In this document: piece after piece, positions 24,191 to 29,986 of the stretch
Numbering within the stretch: position 1 is the first letter of the stretch
Layout of the letters: every line of letters begins with the position of its first letter
DNA from: an uncultured Collinsella sp.
GTDB taxonomy: Bacteria; Actinomycetota; Coriobacteriia; Coriobacteriales; Coriobacteriaceae
Length of the DNA: 29,986 nt
NCBI GenBank assembly: GCA_902465265.1
Contig: CABQMF010000020.1
Span: forward strand, 1-29,986
Reading direction: 5' to 3'
The notes under the pieces: generated by a model
Database searches by the model: none
What the model was told of the DNA's origin: nothing
Seen by the model: only the letters and a program-made list of their open reading frames with translations
Translations under genes and position numbers: made by a program

Positions 24191-24628
24191 ATGAAAGCTC
24201 TCGTCATCAACGGCCCTAACCTCAACATGCTCGGCATTCGCGAGCCGGGCATCTATGGCAGCGACAACTACGACCGCTTGGTCCAGATCTGCAAGGAAGC
24301 CGGCGCCGCACAGGGCTTCGACGAGGTCGAGGTCTTCCAGTCCAACCACGAGGGCAGCATCGTCGACAAGATCCAGGAGGCATACGGCAAGGCAGACGGC
24401 ATCGTCATCAACCCGGCGGCCTACACGCACACGAGTGTGGCGATCCTGGACGCCCTCAAGGCCGTCGCCATCCCCGCTGTCGAGGTCCACATCAGTGCCG
24501 TCGAGACGCGCGAGGACTTCCGCCAGGTAAGCTACGCCCGCCTGGCCTGCTTTGCCACCATCACCGGCGAAGGCCTCCAGGGCTACGCCCATGCGTTGGA
24601 GCTGCTGAAAGAGCATCTGCTACACTAA
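24191..24628 (+). CDS. aroQ: 3-dehydroquinate dehydratase, type II
   Basis: Third shikimate-pathway step: dehydrates 3-dehydroquinate to 3-dehydroshikimate. A 145-residue type II enzyme: I-N-G-P-N-L-N-M-L-G-I-R-E-P at the N-terminus, lid Tyr in I-Y-G, Q-S-N-H-E-G, N-P-A-A-Y-T-H-T-S (active-site Asn) and E-V-H-I-S with the catalytic His. After E-V-H-I-S the family usually continues with Asn; here it is Ala-Val, an unusual change in a substrate-contacting loop. The ATG at 24191 has AAAAGGAAG upstream. It lies 88 nt after aroE/K, with the hairpin between. Confidence 0.94.
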   Translation: MKALVINGPNLNMLGIREPGIYGSDNYDRLVQICKEAGAAQGFDEVEVFQSNHEGSIVDKIQEAYGKADGIVINPAAYTHTSVAILDALKAVAIPAVEVHISAVETREDFRQVSYARLACFATITGEGLQGYAHALELLKEHLLH

Positions 24629-24632
24629 TCCA

Positions 24633-24663
24633 TGGGACATAATTATCAGGTTTGTTTGTCCCA
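24633..24663. other. Inverted repeat TGGGACA/TGTCCCA upstream of glf
   Basis: A perfect 7-bp inverted repeat with a 17-nt spacer (24633-24639 with 24657-24663) between aroQ and glf. It is followed by AAAACATAAG and not a T-run, so it is not an obvious terminator. It may be an operator, or a small relative of the GGGAC-cored palindromes elsewhere in the window. Confidence 0.35.
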
Positions 24664-24706
24664 AAACATAAGTAACTGTTCGATTGATATACAAAGGAGC
24701 ATATCC

Positions 24707-25831
24707 ATGTCCCAGTACGATTACCTCGTCGTCGGTGCCGGCCTTTCGGGCGCCGTCTTTGCCAATGCCGCTAAGCGCGCCGGCAAGTCGGTCCTGGTCA
24801 TCGACCGCCGCGACCACATCGCCGGCAACATCTACACCGAGGACGTCGAGGGCATCCAGGTCCACCGTTACGGCGCCCACATCTTCCACACCTCCATGAA
24901 GGACGTCTGGGACTACGTCAACCGCTTCGCCGAGTTCAACAACTACGTCAACTCGCCGGTTGCCAACTTCCGCGGCAACATGTACAACATGCCCTTCAAC
25001 ATGAACACCTTCGCCAAGATGTGGCCGGGCGTCATCACGCCGGCAGACGCCAAGGCCAAAATCGCCGAGCAGGTGGCCGCCGAGAACATCGGCGAGCCGC
25101 AGAACCTGGAGGAGCAGGCGCTGTCGCTCGTCGGCCGCGACATCTTCGAGACGCTCGTGAAGGGCTACACCGAGAAACAGTGGGGCCGCGACTGCCGCGA
25201 CCTGCCCGCGAGCATCATCAAGCGCCTCCCCTGCCGCTTTACTTACGACAACAACTACTTCAACGATCGCTACCAGGGCATCCCCATGGGCGGATACACC
25301 AAGATGGTCGCCAACATGCTCGAGGGCGTCGAGGTCCGCTGCGGCGTGGAGTACAAGGAGCTGATCGCCGCCGAGCCCGATATCGCCGCCAAGACGATCT
25401 ACTGCGGCCCCATCGACGCGTTCTACGACTTTAAGCTGGGCACGCTGGAGTACCGCAGCCTGCGCTTTGAAACCGAGACGCTCGACGAGCAGGACCACCA
25501 GGGCGTGGCCGTGGTCAACTACACCGAGCGCGAGATCCCCTACACGCGCATCATCGAGCACAAGCACTTTGAGTTTGGCACGCAGGACAAGACCGCCATC
25601 ACGCGCGAGTACCCGGCTGACTGGAAGCCCGGCGACGAGCCCTACTACCCCATCAACGACGCCAAGAACGAGGCCCTCTACAAGCAGTACGAGGAGCTGG
25701 CGGCGCAGGAGGGCGACGTGATCTTTGCCGGTCGCCTTGGCGGCTACAAGTACTACGACATGGACAAGGCCATCGCCGCGGCCTTCGAACTCGTCCGCAA
25801 CGAGCTGGGAGTGGAGCCCACGGAGGCGTAA
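24707..25831 (+). CDS. glf: UDP-galactopyranose mutase
   Basis: A flavoenzyme that interconverts UDP-galactopyranose and UDP-galactofuranose, the donor for galactofuranose in cell-surface glycans. The 374-residue protein begins with a dinucleotide fold V-V-G-A-G-L-S-G and has D-R-R-D-H-I-A-G-N, Y-G-A-H-I-F-H-T, the N-S-P-V segment, Y-T-E-K-Q-W-G, a P-M-G-G-Y-T-K stretch, and late Y-Y-P-I-N-D and F-A-G-R-L-G-G-Y-K-Y-Y-D-M-D motifs of the family. The ATG at 24707 has AAAGGAG about 8 nt upstream. It is 78 nt after aroQ and functionally separate from the aromatic pathway; it may have its own promoter in that gap. A strong terminator follows. Confidence 0.96.
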   Translation: MSQYDYLVVGAGLSGAVFANAAKRAGKSVLVIDRRDHIAGNIYTEDVEGIQVHRYGAHIFHTSMKDVWDYVNRFAEFNNYVNSPVANFRGNMYNMPFNMNTFAKMWPGVITPADAKAKIAEQVAAENIGEPQNLEEQALSLVGRDIFETLVKGYTEKQWGRDCRDLPASIIKRLPCRFTYDNNYFNDRYQGIPMGGYTKMVANMLEGVEVRCGVEYKELIAAEPDIAAKTIYCGPIDAFYDFKLGTLEYRSLRFETETLDEQDHQGVAVVNYTEREIPYTRIIEHKHFEFGTQDKTAITREYPADWKPGDEPYYPINDAKNEALYKQYEELAAQEGDVIFAGRLGGYKYYDMDKAIAAAFELVRNELGVEPTEA

Positions 25832-25883
25832 AGGTCCAAAACGGGCCTCTGCGCGAGCCGAAAACAGCACAAGCAGGCACGCC

Positions 25884-25921
25884 AACGCCGGCAGGAGCAA
25901 TTTCGCTTCTGCCGGCGTTTT
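25884..25921 (+). terminator. Intrinsic terminator after glf
   Basis: An 11-bp GC-rich stem, AACGCCGGCAG (25884-25894) with CTGCCGGCGTT (25909-25919), with a 14-nt loop whose inner AGC/GCT can also pair, followed by TT-T. It lies 53 nt past the glf stop and marks the end of the aromatic/glf unit. A second small hairpin, GACAGAA/TTCTGTC, follows at 25930-25950. Confidence 0.85.
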
Positions 25922-26002
25922 AGTATGGAGACAGAATTGGCTGTTCTGTCCATTATCTAGCCGAGGATATAAGTGGACGCGGCCTGCCACCGAGGCAAAA
26001 AC

Positions 26003-26127
26003 CGGAAGTATGCGGCAAATTCTAAACTTGCCGAGCGCACCGGGATGCCGCGACGCCTCTACCTGCGGTTTCTCTGCGCAAAAAGGGCGGTGTGCTCGTG
26101 GGTTCCGGAATTTGCCGCATACTTCCG
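26003..26127. repeat. Long hairpin element, copy A of a tandem pair
   Basis: Outer arms of 20 nt are perfect inverted copies: CGGAAGTATGCGGCAAATTC (26003-26022) and its complement at 26108-26127. An inner 11-bp stem (26032-26042 with 26088-26098, one G-T wobble) continues after a short internal loop. The apical part holds ACCTGCGGTTT then AAAAA. No protein-coding frame is convincing across it. It is homologous to the neighbouring copy B. Confidence 0.85.
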
Positions 26128-26135
26128 ACGGGCGG

Positions 26136-26265
26136 TTCCGGAAGTGCGGGGAAAAATCAAGATCGGCCGACCAGACCCCGGTTTTACGCTTACGCGACCT
26201 GCGGTTTTGTTGCCTAAAATCAGGTTGCGCTCGGCGATTTCCGATTTTTTCCCGCACTTCCGGAA
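26136..26265. repeat. Long hairpin element, copy B of a tandem pair
   Basis: Outer arms of 23 nt at 26136-26158 and 26243-26265 are complementary with one G-T wobble. They share the CCGGAAGT edge with copy A but then differ (GCGGGGAAAAATC here). An inner stem ATCGGCCGA (26162-26170) with TCGGCGAT (26231-26238) has a single bulge, and the apex contains ACCTGCGGTTTT, then AAAA and CAGGT. Copies A and B lie in the same orientation, 8 nt apart. Confidence 0.85.
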
Positions 26266-26337
26266 AACGCAGCAACACCGAGCGCCCTGAAGCGGAAAAC
26301 GCGACAAATTTCGCTGGAATAACAACCTCTTAAACGC

Positions 26338-26359
26338 AAAAACCGCCTTTCGGCGGTTT
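26338..26359 (-). terminator. Hairpin with minus-strand T-run
   Basis: AAACCGCC (26340-26347) pairs with GGCGGTTT (26352-26359) around TTTC. Read on the minus strand it ends in TTTTT (26342-26338), so it can stop transcripts arriving from the right, such as the RloAB unit. It also has TTT on the plus strand and may work in both directions. Confidence 0.65.
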
Positions 26360-26938
26360 CCACGGACCAAGCCGGACGCACCGTCGCAAGGCCCCATCAC
26401 AATTGGATCTGCAAGGAAAAGCCCAACTCCTGCCAACCCCTTACCGGCAAACCACAGCGAATTAAGACTGAGCAACAAAACGTCAGTAAAGTTACATGCG
26501 AGCAGAAAAACACCAGCAATTCCGCTTTTTTTCAATTGAGACGTAAGTTTTGACAGGCCGAATCTTACATCCAAAAAAGAGGGCCGACGCATCAACCCTC
26601 TTCAGGTGTCGCCCGAAGGCTTCCAACGCAATTGACTATTTTTTGTCGAAATCATCCGTTTGTCTACAAACTCGACCACCAGTTGAAACCAAACGCTCGA
26701 GACCGCCAAACTTGGCAAAATATTCTTCTCATCATGGACGCAAAGAGAGAGACGGCCGTCCAGAAGAAGAGCCGCCTCTCCGCAGGACGCAAGCCCGTAG
26801 GTTGGCTGCGTCAATGCCGCTAATTCACGCTAGTATCCTATTCGTGCCCCAAAAGGCCAATCCAATCCAAGGCAGAAAGCAACCCAACATGCAGCCTCTT
26901 TCGTGGACCCATGCCCAAGGAAGTCTGATCGAATTCAA
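26360..26938. other. Stretch without a recognised gene
   Basis: Nearly 580 nt with a lower GC look than the aromatic operon and no frame I recognise. A minus-strand 70-codon frame (26602-26814) ends at the intrinsic terminator listed separately, and another minus-strand frame begins at 26595 with a hydrophobic segment but reads on through the terminator at 26338-26359 and both hairpin repeats. Neither has a family motif. The stretch may be a long 3' untranslated region of rloB, a decayed gene, or hold a small RNA. Confidence 0.4.
26573..26602 (-). terminator. Intrinsic terminator, minus strand
   Basis: AAGAGGG (minus-strand 5' arm at 26596-26602) pairs with CCCTCTT (26577-26583) around a 12-nt loop, and the minus strand continues with a T-run to 26573. 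It is the first good terminator downstream of rloB (stop at 26939), 337 nt away. Confidence 0.65.
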
Positions 26939-27607
26939 CTATCCAACCAGATACGGCCCTATTACATCGAATATCTCGCCTACCCTGGTTGCAGGATTTT
27001 GCGCAGAGGGTTTGACGTTGCATAGCCCCCTATGGTGCACGATGAGGCGTCCGGCACGCTGCAATGCTTCACCTCGCCTACCGTCAACCGCTCCGTACAC
27101 CCCGTCCAAGTTCTTTCGGTACTCGACACCCAGGTCCTTAGACATCGCCTGAGCGAGGGCACGCTGACACTCCGCGGCAGACATGGGGGCGGTCGTATAA
27201 CGAAAATGCAGAAGCGGCCACAGTTCGAAGCAGGGGTTCGACCACAACGCGTGGAAGGTCCTCGAATCATCGGAGAGCTCGGTGCACTTACGCTCCATCG
27301 CGTCGAAGTCGGACGCAGGGAAGTCATCCTTGTCATACACGAGCCACACGTAGTCGAACGTCTCGGGCGCATAGCGGCAGTGTTCGACAGCGAAGTCAAG
27401 CAGGTCGAGCGTGTGTTTGCCCGTTCCCTTAACGATAACGGCAACCTTGCGTTCGTTTGCCGCGCACAAAGCAGCACGCACGCCCTCGAAGTAACGAGGC
27501 TCAGTCTCCTTGCCCTCGGTCACCACGAGGTGGCGCGTCATCTGCACCATGCGCGGGCGAACCTCGCGTTTGCCACTACGCCAGCCCTTCGACTTCTTCG
27601 CTGCCAT
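26939..27607 (-). CDS. RloB-family protein (predicted defence nuclease partner)
   Basis: A 222-residue protein of the RloB family (Pfam RloB). Motifs: V-V-T-E-G-K-E-T-E-P-R-Y-F-E-G (TOPRIM-like E-G-x-x-T-E-P-x-Y-F, about residues 26-40), V-Y-D-K-D-D-F with its Asp-rich metal site, and S-N-P-C-F-E-L-W-P-L-L-H-F, the most diagnostic block. RloB proteins are encoded with AAA ATPases within or beside restriction-modification loci and resemble the second component of AbiL abortive-infection systems. A nuclease role is inferred from the TOPRIM-like acidic residues. The ATG at 27607 is 1 nt after the stop of the ATPase gene, so the pair is translationally coupled. The first 20 residues or so are basic. 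Confidence 0.85.
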   Translation of the reverse strand: MAAKKSKGWRSGKREVRPRMVQMTRHLVVTEGKETEPRYFEGVRAALCAANERKVAVIVKGTGKHTLDLLDFAVEHCRYAPETFDYVWLVYDKDDFPASDFDAMERKCTELSDDSRTFHALWSNPCFELWPLLHFRYTTAPMSAAECQRALAQAMSKDLGVEYRKNLDGVYGAVDGRRGEALQRAGRLIVHHRGLCNVKPSAQNPATRVGEIFDVIGPYLVG

Positions 27608-27608
27608 G

Positions 27609-28826
27609 TTAATCCCACTCCTCGATGCGGGTGAGATACGGGTCGGCACCGTAACGACCAGACAGGTACTGCTTATCGAAAGCAGCATTCTTGCTAACCA
27701 AGTTGCCATTAGCCTCGTGGATGTCGGCGAGCGACCACAGTTGGCTCGCCTCCCCCTCGCCGCGCGCGGCGAACCATATCTCGTCGCGGCGGAACACGTC
27801 GTTTCGCATTGTGGACACGTCCTGGGACGAGAAGATGAGCTGCGCGCCGCTTTTGTTGACCTCAGGATCCTTAAACAACAGAATCACGTAGCGCAGGAGC
27901 TTCGGGTGAAGCTTGGCGTCAAGTTCGTCGACCACAACGGTAGCGCCGCGCTCGAGCGCAGTCATCAGATATGCAGCTAGCCCCATGAGCTTCTGTGTGC
28001 CGGCTGACTCCTCAGAAAGGCGCAGCTCATAGCCCTTGCCGTCCACCTCGTGCCTCACAAAGACGCGCTGGCCGCGCCATTCCGGGGCCTTCTCCACCCT
28101 AAAGCCATCGATGCGTACGTCGACGGCGCGCAGAAAACGCGTGACCTCGGGCGACTCCGCCTCGTCTAGCAATTGCTCGAGCATCCGCTCCAGGTAAGAG
28201 CTGTTGTAGTTCAGGAACACGCCATCAAGAAACCAGCTGGCAGCCTCCTTGACCACCGGCGCGTCAAAGTTAATGCAGAGGAACGACAGGTACGGCAGGC
28301 TCGGGTTGAATCTCGCAGCCGTCACAAGTTTGCGCAGCGTGGGACCGAGCTCGACCTCAGCACCCTCGCGCTCGAACAACATCGCCGTACGCGAAGCTCC
28401 CAATTTGCGCCGCCACAGTCCCTCGGACACGATCTCGTCGGCATGAACGGACAGGGCATAACGGTACTCATGCTCGCCCGCGCGGTAGTAGAGCTCGAAC
28501 TCGGTAGGCTCGAGAGCAGACACATCATCGAACCCGAACGCCGAACAACGGGGTATCGAAGGGCGTTCGCCCTCTGGCGCACCAGCGCTAGCAGACAGCA
28601 ATCTAATCGGTCTAGCTACCGCTGAACGAACGCAGTCAAGAGCTTCGAGCAGGTTGGATTTACCGCCAGCGTTGGGTCCGTATACCGCAGCCACCGGCAG
28701 AAAGCTCTGCCCATCGGGACACGCGATAAGGGAGCGCTCAAACTCCCTCATCGACGTCGCTTGCATGGAAAGCTCCGCCTCGTCGCGATAAGACCTATAG
28801 TTCCTGAAGGAAAACTGACAAAGCAT
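27609..28826 (-). CDS. AAA15-family ATPase, RloA/AbiL-like partner
   Basis: A 405-residue ABC/SMC-type ATPase. It opens F-S-F-R-N-Y-R-S-Y with a Walker A loop Y-G-P-N-A-G-G-K-S, then an inserted middle region, an ABC-signature-like L-S-E-E-S-A-G-T-Q, and Walker B V-V-V-D-E-L-D-A-K-L-H-P. The following H-loop position reads Q-L-I-F-S-S-Q-D, with Gln where relatives usually have His (T-x-H-D/N). These ATPases act as regulatory or sensing subunits of two-gene defence modules; that role is inferred from the RloB partner. The ATG at 28826 is preferred (GAGG close upstream); an ATG 7 codons earlier at 28847 is also possible. A strong promoter lies 55-82 nt upstream. Confidence 0.85.
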   Translation of the reverse strand: MLCQFSFRNYRSYRDEAELSMQATSMREFERSLIACPDGQSFLPVAAVYGPNAGGKSNLLEALDCVRSAVARPIRLLSASAGAPEGERPSIPRCSAFGFDDVSALEPTEFELYYRAGEHEYRYALSVHADEIVSEGLWRRKLGASRTAMLFEREGAEVELGPTLRKLVTAARFNPSLPYLSFLCINFDAPVVKEAASWFLDGVFLNYNSSYLERMLEQLLDEAESPEVTRFLRAVDVRIDGFRVEKAPEWRGQRVFVRHEVDGKGYELRLSEESAGTQKLMGLAAYLMTALERGATVVVDELDAKLHPKLLRYVILLFKDPEVNKSGAQLIFSSQDVSTMRNDVFRRDEIWFAARGEGEASQLWSLADIHEANGNLVSKNAAFDKQYLSGRYGADPYLTRIEEWD

Positions 28827-28880
28827 CGTCCTCAACTTTCCTTTCATTGTTTTGAAAAGGTATTTCAGAGTTTTTCTTTG

Positions 28881-28908
28881 ATTATAGACTTTAAATAATG
28901 TAAATCAA
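28881..28908 (-). promoter_or_regulatory. Promoter of the AAA/RloB pair
   Basis: Minus-strand TTGATT (28903-28908) and a perfect TATAAT (28881-28886) with a 16-nt spacer in an AT-rich patch, giving a leader of roughly 30-50 nt. No operator or upstream regulator gene is seen, which suggests constitutive expression. Confidence 0.7.
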
Positions 28909-29054
28909 GTGCTTGCTGCGGCCGCGACAGCAGACGTAAAGTGTCATACCGCCCGCACTCGACCATACCATTGCCGGAATATCGCTTAGCCAGCCCGTTA
29001 CACATTACATGCATGAAAAAAGGCAACACTCTCTAACAGAAAGCGTCTCCCTTA

Positions 29055-29074
29055 AAGCTCCCAAAGAGCTTTTG
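29055..29074. terminator. Short hairpin, possible terminator
   Basis: AAAGCTC (29055-29061) pairs with GAGCTTT (29067-29073) over a 5-nt loop, then T. The T-run is short on both strands, so activity is uncertain. It lies in the gene-free gap 28909-29110 between the defence pair and the IS remnant; nothing else is recognisable in that gap. Confidence 0.35.
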
Positions 29075-29110
29075 AATTTAGTTACGCACTATACACCTCA
29101 ATGAAGTGAA

Positions 29111-29800
29111 GGGTAGTGTCAAGAAAGTTGGTGTAGCACCCGATCCAAAGCGAGTCGGCCCGGCGTCCCAGAACCTGAAATACGGTTGATATCCCATACC
29201 GTCTCAACCCTGCCCGCAAGCTCGAGGCCGGACTCGTCACCACAGCGATGGAGGCCACGCGCCCCTCGCGGCGGCACTTGACGCAGATGGCGTCGAGCCA
29301 GACGTAGGGCAACGGAGAGCCGTCGGGCGGTCTTCCGCACAGCTCCTCGATGTCGGCCGTCCAGGCTCGAGACGATGGCGCTCACCCGGTCCTTGGAGAG
29401 CCTGGAGACGCCAATCTTCCCCGCGACGCGCTGCACCTTGCGGGTGCTGGTGCCGATGGCGTACATCTCGACCACGGCGGCCACGAGGGCGAGATCGATG
29501 CCCTGGTAGCGTTCGATCACCTCCTCCGGGAAGAAGCTGCCGGAGCGCAGCTTGGAGATGCGCAGCGTCAGTGTGCCGACGCAGGTGGCAAGTGACCTCT
29601 CGCGGTAGCCGTTGCGGCCGTTGGCACCGCTTCCGCACAGCTGGTCGGCCCCGGCGTCCATCACGGCGTTCTCGAACTGCTCGGCAAGCCTGCGGAGCAG
29701 ATCCCGCATGTCGATGACGTCGTCGTCGAACCAGGGCATGGCGAGCTCTCCGTCTAAATGGATGCAGCACAAGACAATCTGAACGTGACAAAATATACAG
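29111..29800 (-). mobile_element. Internally deleted IS256-family element
   Basis: About 690 nt remain of an element whose intact relatives are near 1.3-1.4 kb. The right end GGGTAGTGTCAAGAAAGTTG (from 29111) has the form of an IS256-family terminal repeat. The left end is less certain; a TGTCA-containing stretch at about 29771-29795 (minus strand TGTCACGTTCAGATTGTC) could be its mate. The middle and C-terminal coding parts are missing. Matching 8-bp target duplications were not found by eye. Confidence 0.7.
29119..29739 (-). pseudogene. IS256-family (Mutator-type) transposase, frameshifted and truncated
   Basis: The N-terminal half matches IS256-family transposases: N-G-Y-R-E-R-S, K-L-R-S-G-S-F-F-P-E-E-V-I-E-R-Y, E-M-Y-A-I-G-T-S-T-R-K-V and L-S-K-D-R-V-S. 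At about 29355-29358 an extra base shifts the frame; restoring it gives D-I-E-E-L-C-G-R-P and then P-Y-V-W-L-D-A with the first catalytic Asp. Soon afterwards similarity stops, so the second catalytic Asp, the Glu and the C-terminus are gone. The ATG at 29739 has GGAGAG 6 nt upstream. The element cannot make active transposase. Confidence 0.85.
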
Positions 29801-29986
29801 GGAAGTCAAAGCCGTCCTTCGAAAGGACAACGGATGCGGTGCGAGTCGCGGCACTCGGATCGACACCCCTAGTTAAGGGTCGCTTTATCTCTAAACCGAA
29901 GTCATACGATTCCAGATACTCCAAATAATCCATCCAGAATGACTCATAATCATCAACACACACATACGCGAGGAGAAACGTAGCCG
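29754..29986 (-). pseudogene. Partial unknown gene, probably truncated by the IS element
   Basis: The frame is open from the right edge of the window; the true start lies outside it. About 77 codons are visible with a natural-looking composition (Y/W/F/D/E-rich stretch Y-E-S-F-W-M-D-Y-L-E-Y-L, then T-R-G-V-D-P-S-A-A-T-R and F-D-F-P-V-Y-F-V-T-F). The last ten residues or so fall in the presumed IS left end, so the native C-terminus is probably lost. No family is recognised. Confidence 0.45.

Noticed and set aside
24632..24706. A longer glf start at 24632
   Set aside because: It has no ribosome site, and the conserved dinucleotide-binding fold begins right after the ATG at 24707, which has AAAGGAG upstream.
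26003..26265. CRISPR array
   Set aside because: There are only two units, each internally palindromic over its whole length and unequal in sequence; there are no short identical repeats with unique spacers and no cas genes.
26059..26595. A minus-strand frame of 178 codons with a hydrophobic N-terminal half
   Set aside because: It reads through an intrinsic terminator and both hairpin repeats, its downstream half mirrors repeat sequence, and no family motif is seen. The first 80 codons could be a gene fragment, but this is not supportable.

Overview
The window is high-GC bacterial chromosome. Gene content and protein style point to the Actinomycetota class Coriobacteriia, most likely a Collinsella-type gut organism. 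The pointers are an mreBCD rod-shape cluster in a high-GC Gram-positive background, zinc-ribbon plus transmembrane and TPR plus transmembrane proteins of the kind seen in that class, an aroE-aroK fusion in a single aromatic operon, and an IS256-type element. The taxonomic call is inference; no rRNA gene is present to confirm it.

Positions 1-9618 (minus strand): a cell-elongation operon read from right to left. The order is mreB, mreC, mreD, mrdA (PBP2), rodA, a DUF697-like membrane protein, a B12-binding radical SAM protein (TIGR03960-like) and its usual partner (TIGR03936/DUF2344-like). Gaps are 4-21 nt, with a final 4-nt ATGA overlap, so this is probably one transcription unit.

Positions 9679-15888 (minus strand): a TPR membrane protein and a cyclophilin-type prolyl isomerase share a unit with a recognisable promoter. 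A zinc-ribbon membrane protein follows, then a large P-type cation ATPase with a very basic tail, and tRNA-Arg(CCG) with its own promoter and terminator.

Positions 15890-25921 (plus strand): an aromatic amino-acid operon, aroF-tyrA-aroB-aroA-aroC-pheA-aroE/K-aroQ, followed by glf. Together these genes encode all seven shikimate-pathway activities from DAHP to chorismate plus the dedicated Phe and Tyr branch enzymes; only the aminotransferase and the Trp branch are missing. A terminator-like hairpin and a 24-codon reading frame lie just before aroF. Two strong palindromic elements interrupt the operon, before pheA and before aroQ.

Positions 25922-29986: an accessory region of more mixed composition. 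It holds two tandem, related, long hairpin elements whose arms differ between copies yet remain complementary. Next is a gene-poor stretch with minus-strand terminators, then a two-gene AAA-ATPase/RloB-family module that resembles predicted phage-defence (AbiL/RloAB-like) pairs and has its own promoter. Last comes a frameshifted, internally deleted IS256-family remnant that seems to have truncated an unknown gene running off the right edge.

The most unusual objects are the covarying tandem hairpins at 26003-26265, the nested palindrome at 21563-21689, the aroF leader, and the RloB-type defence module with an apparently altered H-loop.
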